Made by a program: the position numbers and the translations under genes. The notes beneath the pieces were generated by a model. It was given only the letters and a program-made list of their open reading frames with translations. It did not search any database and was not told the DNA's origin. DNA of 64,000 nt from Caldilineales bacterium (GTDB taxonomy: Bacteria > Chloroflexota > Anaerolineae > Caldilineales > Caldilineaceae), in contig JAAXGZ010000118.1 in assembly GCA_012271135.1 (NCBI GenBank), forward strand, positions 1-64,000, in the 5' to 3' direction. Position 1 is the first letter of the stretch, and each line of letters begins with the position of its first letter. Below, piece after piece: positions 47,813-56,206 of the stretch.

Positions 47813-48796
47813 ATGGCCAACTTGCCACAAGGCGAACTCTGCAGCGTCTACTCCTTTGCCCAAGGGGAGGATCCAATCGGATCCGCCACTCCGTTCAAGC
47901 GATGCCTGCTGGTGGAACTGCCCACGCCCTGGGATCGCGATGTCTGGTCGACGTCCGACACGACCAAGGCCATCAAGAAGATAGCCGGGATGGCCAGTCG
48001 GCCCGGCGATGCAGTGCGGCTGCTTGCCTTCCAGCCGGACCCAAACCCGGATCCGGTCCGGGAAGGGTTGTCGCGTGTGTTTGTCTACCGGAGACCGGAA
48101 TCGACCAACGGTTTTTCCACCTATGCCAAGCGGGAGTACCTGGTTCCCTCCGGGGATCTGCTTACCGTGCTGCCCGAACTGCTGCAAGAACCCGCGCCCG
48201 ATTTCCTGCCGGCCGGCGTGCAGGAACTCCATGGACAAACCCGGGACATTTTCCTCTGCACCCATGCCGACCGGGATGTCTGCTGCGGCCGGTTCGGCAG
48301 AGAATTGTTTGAGTCCCTTCAAACCTCGGATCAGGTTCGGAACCAGCCCGATCTGAGGCTGTGGCGCGTGTCCCATCTGGGAGGGCACCGCTTGGCACCG
48401 ACCCTGATGGACATGCCCAACGGCATGGCCTTCGGCCATCTGACCGCGGACACGGCGTTGTCCCTGCTGGAGCGGAACGGGAATCTGGAGGCAGTGCTCC
48501 GCTGTTACCGCGGCTGGAGCGGCATGGAGCCGATGGCTCAGATCGCGGAACGGGCCGTGTGGCGCGAGACCGGCTGGCAGTGGACCGAATACCATCGCCA
48601 GGCTTCCGTACTGGATCGCAATGAGGACAAGTCGGGCACCGTACGCATCGACTGGACCGCGCCGGATGGAGGATCCGGCGGCAGCTGGGAAGTGTCGATC
48701 GAGCATCGGGACCAGGTGCAAACCCTCAACAACTCCTTCACGGAGAAGTACTTCTACATCGATCGTTTCGAGGTAACGAGAACAGTTTCCGTTTAG
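47813..48796 (+). CDS. Sucrase/ferredoxin-like (Suc_Fer) family protein
   Basis: The 327-residue protein (ATG 47813 behind AAGGA) carries the Suc_Fer-like thioredoxin-fold domain. DIFLCTHADRDVCCGRFGRE holds the CxxC-like cysteines and HLGGHRLAPTLMDMPNGMAFG the family-diagnostic G-G-H-R block. Members are iron-sulfur or redox proteins of unclear reaction. The tail beyond about residue 230 is more variable. The 320 bp to the next gene hold nothing I can support. Confidence 0.83.
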   Translation: MANLPQGELCSVYSFAQGEDPIGSATPFKRCLLVELPTPWDRDVWSTSDTTKAIKKIAGMASRPGDAVRLLAFQPDPNPDPVREGLSRVFVYRRPESTNGFSTYAKREYLVPSGDLLTVLPELLQEPAPDFLPAGVQELHGQTRDIFLCTHADRDVCCGRFGRELFESLQTSDQVRNQPDLRLWRVSHLGGHRLAPTLMDMPNGMAFGHLTADTALSLLERNGNLEAVLRCYRGWSGMEPMAQIAERAVWRETGWQWTEYHRQASVLDRNEDKSGTVRIDWTAPDGGSGGSWEVSIEHRDQVQTLNNSFTEKYFYIDRFEVTRTVSV

Positions 48797-49116
48797 TCGT
48801 CGTACGGAGCCTGACCGGCCCGGGCCACCTGTGGAGCCGGGATGTGGTTGAAGCTCGCATTGACCTGCTGAGCGACCTGGTCGGCCATGGCCTTATGACC
48901 GACGTCCCGTAACCAGGGAACGTACAAGTTCGGATGCATCACCAAGCATCAGTCAACCACCTGTTCCCAGAGAACTTGAACGCGAGTGGCCCGCTGTAGG
49001 TTGATTCGACAAAACCCGACTTCATCCGACGCGGCCGCGGTACCCAGTTCCGGCCCGAAAGAGCAAGCTTGCCAATCTGGCGGTGGAGCAAAGGCTCAAG
49101 TAAAGGAACAGATCGG
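48797..49116. other. Intergenic region, no supported gene
   Basis: The only notable sequence is AAAGGA just before the ATG of the spondin protein. Track ORFs overlapping here are antisense shadows. Confidence 0.4.
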
Positions 49117-51129
49117 ATGACTTTTCTGTACAAGGTGTTGGCAGTCCTTGCCATGGCCGCGCTGATCCCGGTTGGGCTGTTGCCGGCAGTGCCTGTGTTG
49201 GCTGCCGAGCCACTCAATGCATGTGCCAACCGGGAAGACTTCAGATTTGTGGTGACCATCACCAACGTTTCGGATCAAAGCGACACGCCCACGCCTTTCG
49301 CTCCCGGTGTCTGGGCCCTGTCCGACAAGCCCGGTCCGCTCTTCGTACCCGGTGCCCATCCCGGCATCCTGTTTTGGGATTTCGATCCCATCAAGACCCC
49401 CGGCCTTGAAGACTTGGCGGAAGACGGCCATCCCGGCGTGGTGGCTGCCACGCTGGCGGAACACGGCGTCAAGCATGGTGTGTTCAACAGGCCCGTCGGT
49501 GCCGAGGGGCCCGGGCCCTTGTTGCCGGGTGCCAGCTATGCCTTCATCGTGGATGCCGGTGCCGCCCCCAGGAATCTGACATTCGCCTTGATGTTCGTGC
49601 AGTCCAACGACTGGTTCATCGGTACGGACGAAGTTGGCATTTCCCTCGAAAGTCCGTTGGGCGGCGCGATCATGGGGGGTGACATCACCGATCAAATCAA
49701 TCTGTGGGATGCCGGCACCGAGGAGGACGAGCCCGTGGGCGAGGGTCCCAACCAGGCTCCGCGTCAATCCGGTGCAAACACCGGCCCCGAGGATGACGAC
49801 AACACCGTGCGCCTGGTGTCGGGTCCAGACGCGCCGGCCGTGTCCGATCTGGTCAGCGTTTCGATTCGCCGGGCCTTCGACACGGTATTCGACGTTACGG
49901 TCGAGAATACGTCCGGATCGGCCATGGACACAACGCCGTTTGCGCCCGGAGTCTTTGTCGTGCACACGGATCCGGCCACCACCTACATGGAAGGGCATCC
50001 CCAGCTCTTCAAGGAAGGGCAGCCGAACCTTTATAACGGCCTGGAGGCCTTGGCCGAGGACGGCAATCCCGGTCCCTTGTACGAGTTCATTTCCACGGGT
50101 GGCTTTATGAGTGACGAGCCGGTGGCTGGCTCCTACGGCGTGTTCAACACTCCGGTGGGTGCCGATGTCCCCGGGCCGCTGCTGCCAGGCGAGTCCTACC
50201 ACTTCACGGTCCGGGCCAGCCCTCTCGCCCCCCACCTGTCGCTGGCGTTCATGTTCGTGCAGTCCAATGACTGGTTCGTCGCGACCGCGGACGACGGCAT
50301 GGTCCTGTTTGACATCGACGGGAACCCCGTGTCGGGCAGCGTGCCGGTGTATTTGTGGGATGCCGGCACCGAGGAGGACGAGCCTGTGGGCGAGGGTCCC
50401 AACCAGGCTCCGCGCCAATCCGGTGCGAACACCGGCCCCGAGGATGACGACAACACCGTGCGCTTGGTTGACGACATGGATGCGGACGAACTGGTTGCCG
50501 TGACCATCACGCCGCGACAGGCCCGGCATTTCCAGGTGTCGATCACCAACGTTTCGGCTGATCGGCCGATTGCGCCTGGCGTGGTCATCCCGCACTGCGT
50601 CTGCGATCCGCTCTTCACGGAGGACCTGCCGGATCGGGGCCACGGTCTGGAGAGCCTGGCCGAAGACGGTGATCCTTCGGGACTGGCGGAAGTACTGGCA
50701 ATGCAGGCCTTGCCGGTCCAGGTATTGAATACCCCTGTAGGAGCGAATGGACCCGGTCCCCTGTTGCCCGGCCAGACCTACCAAACCACCGTCTTCCTGG
50801 AACCCGCGGAGCCAAACCTTTCGTTGGCGTTCATGTACGTGTTGTCCAACGATCTATTCCTCGGTTCCCCTGCGGGGGGCATCACGCTGTGGGACGAGAT
50901 GGGAAACCCGGTCTCCGGCGATGTGACCTCCAGCGTCTACTTGTGGGACGCGGGCACGGAACACAACCAGCCGCCCGGCGAGGGCGACAGCCAGCCCTTG
51001 ATGCAGGGCGCGCCCGACACGGGTGATGCCGATATGGACAACACCGTGCACCTAGCGAACGACGGGTATGACCATCCGGCCGTGGCCGATCTGATCGCGG
51101 TGGTCGTCACGCCCATCGATCCCGAATAG
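49117..51129 (+). CDS. Secreted protein with three Spondin_N-like repeats
   Basis: The 670-residue protein (ATG 49117) has a Sec signal peptide (FLYKVLAVLAMAALIPVGLLPAVPVLAAEP, cut at about AAEP). Three repeats of a spondin-type domain follow (about 35-225, 235-445 and 455-655). Each carries an ALAEDG/SLAEDG turn, a GPGPLLPG loop, a FMFVQSNDWF or FMYVLSNDLF strand, and LWDAGTEEDEPVGEGPNQAP or similar at its end. Two linker copies are almost identical at DNA level. There is no TM or lipobox after the signal, so it should be released or wall-bound. A strong terminator follows. Confidence 0.85.
   Translation: MTFLYKVLAVLAMAALIPVGLLPAVPVLAAEPLNACANREDFRFVVTITNVSDQSDTPTPFAPGVWALSDKPGPLFVPGAHPGILFWDFDPIKTPGLEDLAEDGHPGVVAATLAEHGVKHGVFNRPVGAEGPGPLLPGASYAFIVDAGAAPRNLTFALMFVQSNDWFIGTDEVGISLESPLGGAIMGGDITDQINLWDAGTEEDEPVGEGPNQAPRQSGANTGPEDDDNTVRLVSGPDAPAVSDLVSVSIRRAFDTVFDVTVENTSGSAMDTTPFAPGVFVVHTDPATTYMEGHPQLFKEGQPNLYNGLEALAEDGNPGPLYEFISTGGFMSDEPVAGSYGVFNTPVGADVPGPLLPGESYHFTVRASPLAPHLSLAFMFVQSNDWFVATADDGMVLFDIDGNPVSGSVPVYLWDAGTEEDEPVGEGPNQAPRQSGANTGPEDDDNTVRLVDDMDADELVAVTITPRQARHFQVSITNVSADRPIAPGVVIPHCVCDPLFTEDLPDRGHGLESLAEDGDPSGLAEVLAMQALPVQVLNTPVGANGPGPLLPGQTYQTTVFLEPAEPNLSLAFMYVLSNDLFLGSPAGGITLWDEMGNPVSGDVTSSVYLWDAGTEHNQPPGEGDSQPLMQGAPDTGDADMDNTVHLANDGYDHPAVADLIAVVVTPIDPE
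49703..49817. repeat. 115-bp direct repeat, copy 1 (within triple-spondin gene)
   Basis: Bases 49703-49817 and 50354-50468 are nearly identical, with only a few synonymous differences. They encode the linker LWDAGTEEDEPVGEGPNQAP and the following S-G-A-N-T-G-P-E-D-D-D-N-T-V stretch. The flanking spondin domains have diverged much more, so this segment has been homogenised or recently copied. Confidence 0.85.
50354..50468. repeat. 115-bp direct repeat, copy 2 (within triple-spondin gene)
   Basis: Second copy of the repeat at 49703-49817, in the same frame and orientation, 651 bp downstream. Recombination between the copies would delete or add exactly one spondin unit in frame. Confidence 0.85.
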
Positions 51130-51155
51130 TTCGACTGAATGTTCAGGATAGTTGG

Positions 51156-51188
51156 AGAGCCCCGCCGAAGCGGGGCTCTTGCTTCCTT
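51156..51188 (+). terminator. Rho-independent terminator after triple-spondin gene
   Basis: AGAGCCCCGC-CGAA-GCGGGGCTCT is a perfect 10-bp GC stem with a CGAA tetraloop, followed by TTGCTTCCTT. It is 26 bp after the stop codon. Confidence 0.85.
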
Positions 51189-51891
51189 GGCGCGGTCTTG
51201 GCCTGTAGAAGTCAAACGGGCCGTCTTGGCCCGCAAGCGGAAGTCAGTGTCGAGAAAAGCAGTCTGTGCTTAGTCTGGGACCGGACCTGCTTCGAAGATT
51301 GGTTTCCACTGCACTTCCGCCACGCTGGCAAGAGTGCCAACTGCCAGATGGGCTTCCCGGCTTCCGTCGGGTTCCTGTGGGGCCGTACTACCGGACTGGC
51401 GAGCCGGCGCGGCTGTGGGAGATAGGTCGGCCGCCCGACACACCCTTCTGCTGGAGCCGCGTCAGTTCATCAAGGCGGTGGGGGATCGCGATCCCGTGGC
51501 TACATGGGTTGGGGTGGGTCCGTTCGTGAACTGGATGAATCAACCACTGGACTCGGAGGCGAAGGAAAGGGGCACGACACGGGAACCCACTTGTCGAGTC
51601 CTTCGGTGTAGCACTTCGACTGGTCTCCCCTTGAGGGAATGTTCGACCGGTTGCGCCTCCGACGATCCCGACCACGGATCCATCGGCGCAGAGAAGGCAG
51701 TGAGCGTACCGGGACCGGATTTCCGTGTTCTTCTTCGACTTTCGCGGACAATCTCGAACTGCTCTGTCTGGATATTCATGGACGTGAAGTCCTGCATCAC
51801 CCATCCACAGGCTTCCGGTTACCGATCGATCTCCGTGCGGGCTCGCCGTGCAGGGGGTAGTGACACGCGGACATGCTTTAGTACGAGAGCA
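51189..51891. other. Intergenic region, no supported gene
   Basis: About 700 bp with several overlapping track ORFs on both strands, none with recognisable motifs or an internally consistent frame. It might be an old decayed gene, but I cannot identify a parent. Confidence 0.4.
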
Positions 51892-52179
51892 TCATGCCGC
51901 TACAAACCGCTCCACCGCAATCTTCTCGGCACGGTCGCGGGCCTTCCAGAGATCGTAGGCCATCTGCATGCCCAGCCAGGTCTCCGGCGTCGATCCGAAG
52001 GCCTTCGACAACCGGATCGCCATCTCCACTGAAACCCCTGTGCGCCCGTTTACCAACTCTGATAGGGCCTGTCGAGTGACACCCAATCCCTCGGCGGCCT
52101 GAGTCACGGTCAAACCGAGGGGTTCGAGGCACTGCCGCTTCACGATTCCACCCGGGTGAGGCGGATTCTGCATTGCCAT
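51892..52179 (-). CDS. higA: HigA-family antitoxin
   Basis: The 95-residue protein starts MAMQNPPHPGGIVKRQCLEP at ATG 52179 behind GAGGAG. The P-P-H-P-G opening and Cro-type HTH (LTVTQAAEGLGVTRQALSELVNGRTGVSVEMAIRL, here by its core QAAEGLGVTRQALSELV) are diagnostic of HigA. It should neutralise HigB and repress the operon. It starts 13 bp after the higB stop, the usual toxin-first order. Confidence 0.92.
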   Translation of the reverse strand: MAMQNPPHPGGIVKRQCLEPLGLTVTQAAEGLGVTRQALSELVNGRTGVSVEMAIRLSKAFGSTPETWLGMQMAYDLWKARDRAEKIAVERFVAA

Positions 52180-52192
52180 GACCAGCTTCTCC

Positions 52193-52471
52193 TCAGTGAC
52201 AGTCCATGTAGTCGACATCGACCGCCGCGTTGTCCTCGAACCGGAATGTCACGCGCCAGTTGCCGGATACCGATACCGCGTAATGCCCTTTCAGTGGGGC
52301 CTTGAGCGCATGTAGCCGGAAGCCCGGCAAATTCATTCCCTCCGGCCCCCGGCTGTGATCGAGTGCTGCCAAGATGTCCTGCAATTTGGCTACGTGCTCC
52401 GGTGCCACTCGTCGTGTCGTCCTGCCCTCGCAGAGCGCCTTCAAGCCACGGTGGCGGAACGATGCGATCAT
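52193..52471 (-). CDS. higB: HigB/RelE-family toxin
   Basis: This 92-residue RelE-fold ribosome-dependent mRNA interferase begins MIASFRHRGLKALCEGRTTR, the family opening. It has AKLQDILAALDHS, PGFRLHALKAPLKGHYAVSV and NWRVTFRFEDNAAVDVDYMDCH; the R-V-T-F-R-F strand and final His are typical active-site elements. The ATG at 52471 is about where transcription from the upstream promoter should start, so the toxin mRNA may be leaderless. TTG 52474 is an alternative. Confidence 0.92.
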   Translation of the reverse strand: MIASFRHRGLKALCEGRTTRRVAPEHVAKLQDILAALDHSRGPEGMNLPGFRLHALKAPLKGHYAVSVSGNWRVTFRFEDNAAVDVDYMDCH

Positions 52472-52477
52472 CAACCC

Positions 52478-52506
52478 ATTCTAGATTGTCGCCTGTCAAT
52501 TGACAA
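52478..52506 (-). promoter_or_regulatory. higBA promoter with overlapping palindromic operator
   Basis: On the minus strand TTGTCA (52506-52501) and TAGAAT (52483-52478) are spaced by exactly 17 bp. The perfect 12-bp palindrome TGTCAATTGACA (52494-52505) overlaps the -35, a natural place for HigA to repress. The -10 leaves almost no leader before the higB ATG. Confidence 0.7.
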
Positions 52507-52681
52507 ATTGCACCTGGAGGTTTTTGGGCACTCGCCGGTTGGGATATTCCGTTCCCGGCCCTTGAGGAAGGTATTTCAAGGAACCTTCCAGTGACCGCTC
52601 CGGGGCTGGAGAACCGGGACGGCAGGTCTTCGCTGGTCGGCGGAGCTGGGGAGATAACGGGGCCGAGGTTTCAGCGGACGC

Positions 52682-53539
52682 TCACCCCTTGACACCGGTG
52701 AAGCTGATGCCCTCGATGAAGGTTCGCTGGGCGAAGAAGAAAACGACGATCATCGGCAAGGTGAACATGGTTGCGGCCGCCATCAGCAGAGCCCACTCCG
52801 CACCGTACTGGGAAAAGAAGAGCCGGAGGCCCACCGACAGGGTGAACTTGTCCGGGTCGCGCAGGAAAACCAGCGGATTGATGTAGTCGTGCCAGCCCCA
52901 CATGAAGTCGAAGATGGCAATCGTGATGATGGCCGGCTTCGACAGGGGAGCCACGATGCGCCAGAAAATCATCAGTTCGTTGGCGCCGTCCACCCGCGCG
53001 GCATCGTCCAGGTCGCGAGGGAAGGTCAGCATGAACTGCCGGACCAGGAAGACGAAGAAGGCGTTGCCGAAAAAGGCCGGCACGATCAGCGGGGCGAAGG
53101 TCTCCAGCCATCCCCACTTGCTGTAGGTGATGAAGAGTGGGATGAAGCGCACCTGTGCGGGCAGCATCATGGTCGCGATCACGATGATGAACACGATGTC
53201 CCGGCCCGGCCAGTCGATGCGCGCGAACCCGTAGCCGATAAAGACGTTGGAGAGCACAGCGCCGGTCATCAGGCCCACGGCATAGATGAAGGTATTGGCC
53301 AGGTAGCGCAGGAAGCGGATCGATTCGATGGCGTCCGGATAGTTGGTAAAGGCAAACGTCTTCGGGATCAGGCGCACCGGGATCTCGAAGATTTCGGCAC
53401 TGGGCTTGAGCGACGAGCTGACCATCCAGAGGAAAGGCAGCATGAAGATGATCCCGAAGAAGATCAGGGACAGGTGTGCTCCCAGCCGCTGACTGACGAG
53501 CGACCAGTCAGTGCTGCGACGGGCCACGGCGGCGGTCAT
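52682..53539 (-). CDS. Carbohydrate ABC transporter permease (MalG type)
   Basis: The 285-residue protein has six TM helices and the MalG-like EAA loop DLDDAARVDGANELMIFWRI (E replaced by D at the first position, G present). The N-terminal LSLIFFGIIFMLPFLWMVSSSLKP and C-terminal FTLPMIVVFFFAQRTFIEGISFTGVKG are typical. It starts 3 bp after the MalF-type gene. No ATPase gene is nearby. Confidence 0.92.
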   Translation of the reverse strand: MTAAVARRSTDWSLVSQRLGAHLSLIFFGIIFMLPFLWMVSSSLKPSAEIFEIPVRLIPKTFAFTNYPDAIESIRFLRYLANTFIYAVGLMTGAVLSNVFIGYGFARIDWPGRDIVFIIVIATMMLPAQVRFIPLFITYSKWGWLETFAPLIVPAFFGNAFFVFLVRQFMLTFPRDLDDAARVDGANELMIFWRIVAPLSKPAIITIAIFDFMWGWHDYINPLVFLRDPDKFTLSVGLRLFFSQYGAEWALLMAAATMFTLPMIVVFFFAQRTFIEGISFTGVKG

Positions 53540-53542
53540 GGG

Positions 53543-54487
53543 TCAGCGCTCGTAGTGGACAAAGTTCCGGGAGCCGTAGAACATGAAGATGGTCAGCACC
53601 AGGATGACTACGAACAGGATCCAGGCCATGGCGGAGGCAAAGCCCATCTTGAGCCGTTCGAAGGCCACGCGGTAGAGCTGGTAGCCGAATAGCAGGGTCG
53701 CCTTGTTGGGGCCGCCCCCGGTCATGATCTCCGGCGCCGCGATGGACTGGAAGGAGAAGATGGTCATGGTGATCACGTTGAAGAGCATCTGCGGGGTGAG
53801 CAGAGGGAGCGTGATCGCCCACATCTTGCGCCAGGGATTGGCTCCGTCGATGGAGGCCGCCTCGTACAGGTGCTGTGGGATTTCCTTCAGGCCCGCCAGG
53901 TAGATCAACACGGCACGGCCACTGCCCCAGACCGAGACAATGACCAGCGAAAACAGCGCAGTCTTCTCCGAGGCCAGCCAGTTCGGCCCATCGATGCCGA
54001 TCCGCGCCAGAATGCCGTTGACCAGACCGTGGCTGGGATTCAGGATCCAGACCCAGGTCAGGCTGGCGGCCACGACAGGCACCATGACGGGCAGGTAGAA
54101 CACCGTGCGGTAGAGCGAAAGGCCGCGCACGTTCATGTTGAGCAGCATCGCGATGAACACGTCGAAGACTGTGGCCAGGCCGACCAGCATCGCGACGTAG
54201 CGGAAGGTCACCCGCATCGACTTCCACGAGTCTTCGCGGCCCTGAAACAGATCCGCGTAGTTGGACCAACCTACCAGATTGGGCGAGCGGTTGATGATGT
54301 TGAAGTCGGTGAAGCTGTAGTAGAGGGACGCGATCACCGGGTAGGCCGTGAAGGCCACGAAGCCGATGAGCCAAGGCGAAATGAAGAGGATGCCCCAAAG
54401 CAGGCGCCTGCGGGTGACCGGACTCATATGGCGCAGCCCCGGTCCGCGCCGGGGCTGCGTCGCCTGCAGTTGCGGAATGGCGGACAC
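53543..54487 (-). CDS. Carbohydrate ABC transporter permease (MalF type)
   Basis: The 314-residue protein starts at GTG 54487. Six TM helices include LLWGILFISPWLIGFVAFTAYP and the EAA loop LYEAASIDGANPWRKMWAITLP. It forms the transmembrane channel with the MalG-type partner. A strong hairpin precedes it after the binding-protein gene, typical of operons that need more binding protein than permease. Confidence 0.92.
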   Translation of the reverse strand: MSAIPQLQATQPRRGPGLRHMSPVTRRRLLWGILFISPWLIGFVAFTAYPVIASLYYSFTDFNIINRSPNLVGWSNYADLFQGREDSWKSMRVTFRYVAMLVGLATVFDVFIAMLLNMNVRGLSLYRTVFYLPVMVPVVAASLTWVWILNPSHGLVNGILARIGIDGPNWLASEKTALFSLVIVSVWGSGRAVLIYLAGLKEIPQHLYEAASIDGANPWRKMWAITLPLLTPQMLFNVITMTIFSFQSIAAPEIMTGGGPNKATLLFGYQLYRVAFERLKMGFASAMAWILFVVILVLTIFMFYGSRNFVHYER

Positions 54488-54527
54488 GTCGGAGGAATTC
54501 CCTGTGGGAAGTTCAAAGGCGCGGCCA

Positions 54528-54560
54528 GACGGGGCGCGGGTTCAGTTCCCGTGCCCCGTC
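54528..54560 (-). promoter_or_regulatory. Intercistronic hairpin between binding-protein and permease genes
   Basis: GACGGGGC (54528-54535) pairs with GCCCCGTC (54553-54560), with an inner CGGG/CCCG pair, giving a long GC hairpin and no T-tract. It could stabilise the upstream binding-protein message or partly terminate before the permeases. Confidence 0.6.
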
Positions 54561-54583
54561 CGGATCCGAACGTTGCAGTTAAG

Positions 54584-55969
54584 TCAGGCGGCCGAGGCCA
54601 GCTTGTCGTTGACCTCCTGCTGGACCCGTTCCTGGATTCCGGCCAGAGCGTCTGCCGGGCTCACGCCCTCGTAGCCCATAGCATCTACCGCCTCGTGAAA
54701 CTGTCCGGCCATGTAGCCCACGCCTGGCATGGAGGGCACGGCCCAGGCATACGGCAGGATCTCGTCGCGGGCATAGGGCAGCCAATCGGCTGCCGCCGCC
54801 TCGATCTCTGGATCCGTGGCATTGGAAATGCGCGAAGGGGTCACAGAGTCGGGCACGGCTTTGTTGAGGGCCACCCACTTGGACGAGCTCATGAATGAGC
54901 AGAAGGCATAGCCTCCCTCCACATTGGCGGCCCCGGACGGGACGAAGTAGAGGTTGGCTTGCAGTTTCCCGGGCTTGCCGTTGGTGGCGGTCGAGGGGCT
55001 CGGCACTTTGGTCACGTCGAAGTTCAGGTCTGGTCCGTACTCGCCTACATCGTTGTAGAGCCAGGAACCGATCTGCCAGGTGGCAATCTGTCCGGTGTAG
55101 TACAGGCCGTCGGGAGAGTTGCGGCCGAAGCCGTTGCCACCGTAGGTAGTCCTGAACGCAGCGATGTTCTCGATGCCGTATTCATTGGCGTAGCCGTTGT
55201 ACCACTCCAGCAGGGCCAAAGCTTCCGGCGACTCCAGCGTGACCTCGCCCGTATCCTCGTTCCACACCGAGGCGCCGAAGGCGCCCAGCCAGTTGTGGGG
55301 ATCCGCACTGGGGATATGAGGAATGAAGCCGATGCGGGTCAGAGTACCGTCCGCGTCGGTCTCGTTCATGGTCCGGCCGATCTCCTCCCAGCCCTCCAGG
55401 GAGTCCGGGACGTTCTCGGGATCAAAGCCCGCCTCGGCGATCCGGTCCTTGTTGTAGAAGAAGAGCTGCACAATCGTGGAGATGCTCATGGCGTAGAACC
55501 GGCCCTGGAACTGCATCTGCTTCCAGGTGGCAGGCCAGTAGTCGTCCTCGGGCACCCCCTCGGCGTGGACATAGTCCGTGATGTCCGTGAGGGCGCCAAT
55601 GGGAGCATCCTCGGCCACGATCCAGGCCCAGCCACGGTACGAGTCCGGGGGCGTGCCGGCCGCGGTGTTCGTGATCACGTTGTTGTGCAGTTCGCCCCAC
55701 GGGACAATCACGTGTTCCGTCGTATATTGGGGGTTCTCTTCTGCGAACCGGTCGACGGCGCCCTGCATGGCATCCGCCATGCGGCCTTGGCCGAAGCCGG
55801 TCCAGATCAACACGCTGGAGGGTTCCATGGCACCGGCATCATCGGTGTCCATCGTCCCATCGCTCGCGGCCGGGGCGGCACATGCCGCCAGAGCCGCCGA
55901 TACGGCTGCCAATCCCGAGGCCTGCAGGAAGCGACGGCGCGATAAGAAATTCGAGCCTCTGTCCGTCAT
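54584..55969 (-). CDS. Extracellular solute-binding protein, TAT lipoprotein
   Basis: The 461-residue protein (ATG 55969 behind AGGAG) has a TAT signal SRRRFLQASGLAAVSAALAA with lipobox LAAC. It has a sugar-binding-protein fold with VLIWTGFGQGRM, YAMSISTIVQLFFYNKDRI (the family's 'Y-G-L-P-x-x' equivalent), WLGAFGASVWNEDTGEVTLE and AVPDSVTPSRIS. It delivers an unknown sugar or related solute to the MalFG-like permeases. The neighbouring PhyH gene is divergent and the 28-bp palindrome lies between the two starts. Confidence 0.9.
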   Translation of the reverse strand: MTDRGSNFLSRRRFLQASGLAAVSAALAACAAPAASDGTMDTDDAGAMEPSSVLIWTGFGQGRMADAMQGAVDRFAEENPQYTTEHVIVPWGELHNNVITNTAAGTPPDSYRGWAWIVAEDAPIGALTDITDYVHAEGVPEDDYWPATWKQMQFQGRFYAMSISTIVQLFFYNKDRIAEAGFDPENVPDSLEGWEEIGRTMNETDADGTLTRIGFIPHIPSADPHNWLGAFGASVWNEDTGEVTLESPEALALLEWYNGYANEYGIENIAAFRTTYGGNGFGRNSPDGLYYTGQIATWQIGSWLYNDVGEYGPDLNFDVTKVPSPSTATNGKPGKLQANLYFVPSGAANVEGGYAFCSFMSSSKWVALNKAVPDSVTPSRISNATDPEIEAAAADWLPYARDEILPYAWAVPSMPGVGYMAGQFHEAVDAMGYEGVSPADALAGIQERVQQEVNDKLASAA

Positions 55970-56011
55970 GGTTGGTTCTCCTGAAAGGATGCGCGCGGCT
56001 TCCGTTTTCGT

Positions 56012-56039
56012 AGTACTCAGCCACCGGTGGCTGAGTACT
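56012..56039. promoter_or_regulatory. Perfect 28-bp palindrome (candidate operator)
   Basis: AGTACTCAGCCACC followed immediately by its exact reverse complement. The 14-bp half-sites meet at a central ACCGGT with a CpG at the centre, as in LacI-family operators. It lies 42 bp upstream of the binding-protein start and 167 bp upstream of the PhyH start, so it could control one or both. No regulator gene is adjacent. Confidence 0.75.
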
Positions 56040-56206
56040 TTGGTCAGTGGGAAACAGGAAGCAGGGTCCGATTGTACAATGACGCCCAAAGGGGCGTATC
56101 GGGTCGGGATGGTGAGGGGACCGCATGCGGTCCACCTGCCTGCGCGAACCGGCCGGCAGCGGCTTGCCGCGGTTGTTGGGGACGATCACCGACGGGAGAA
56201 CATGCG

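Noticed and set aside
51189-51891. Possible decayed gene
   Set aside because: Overlapping short ORFs lack any motif or consistent frame.
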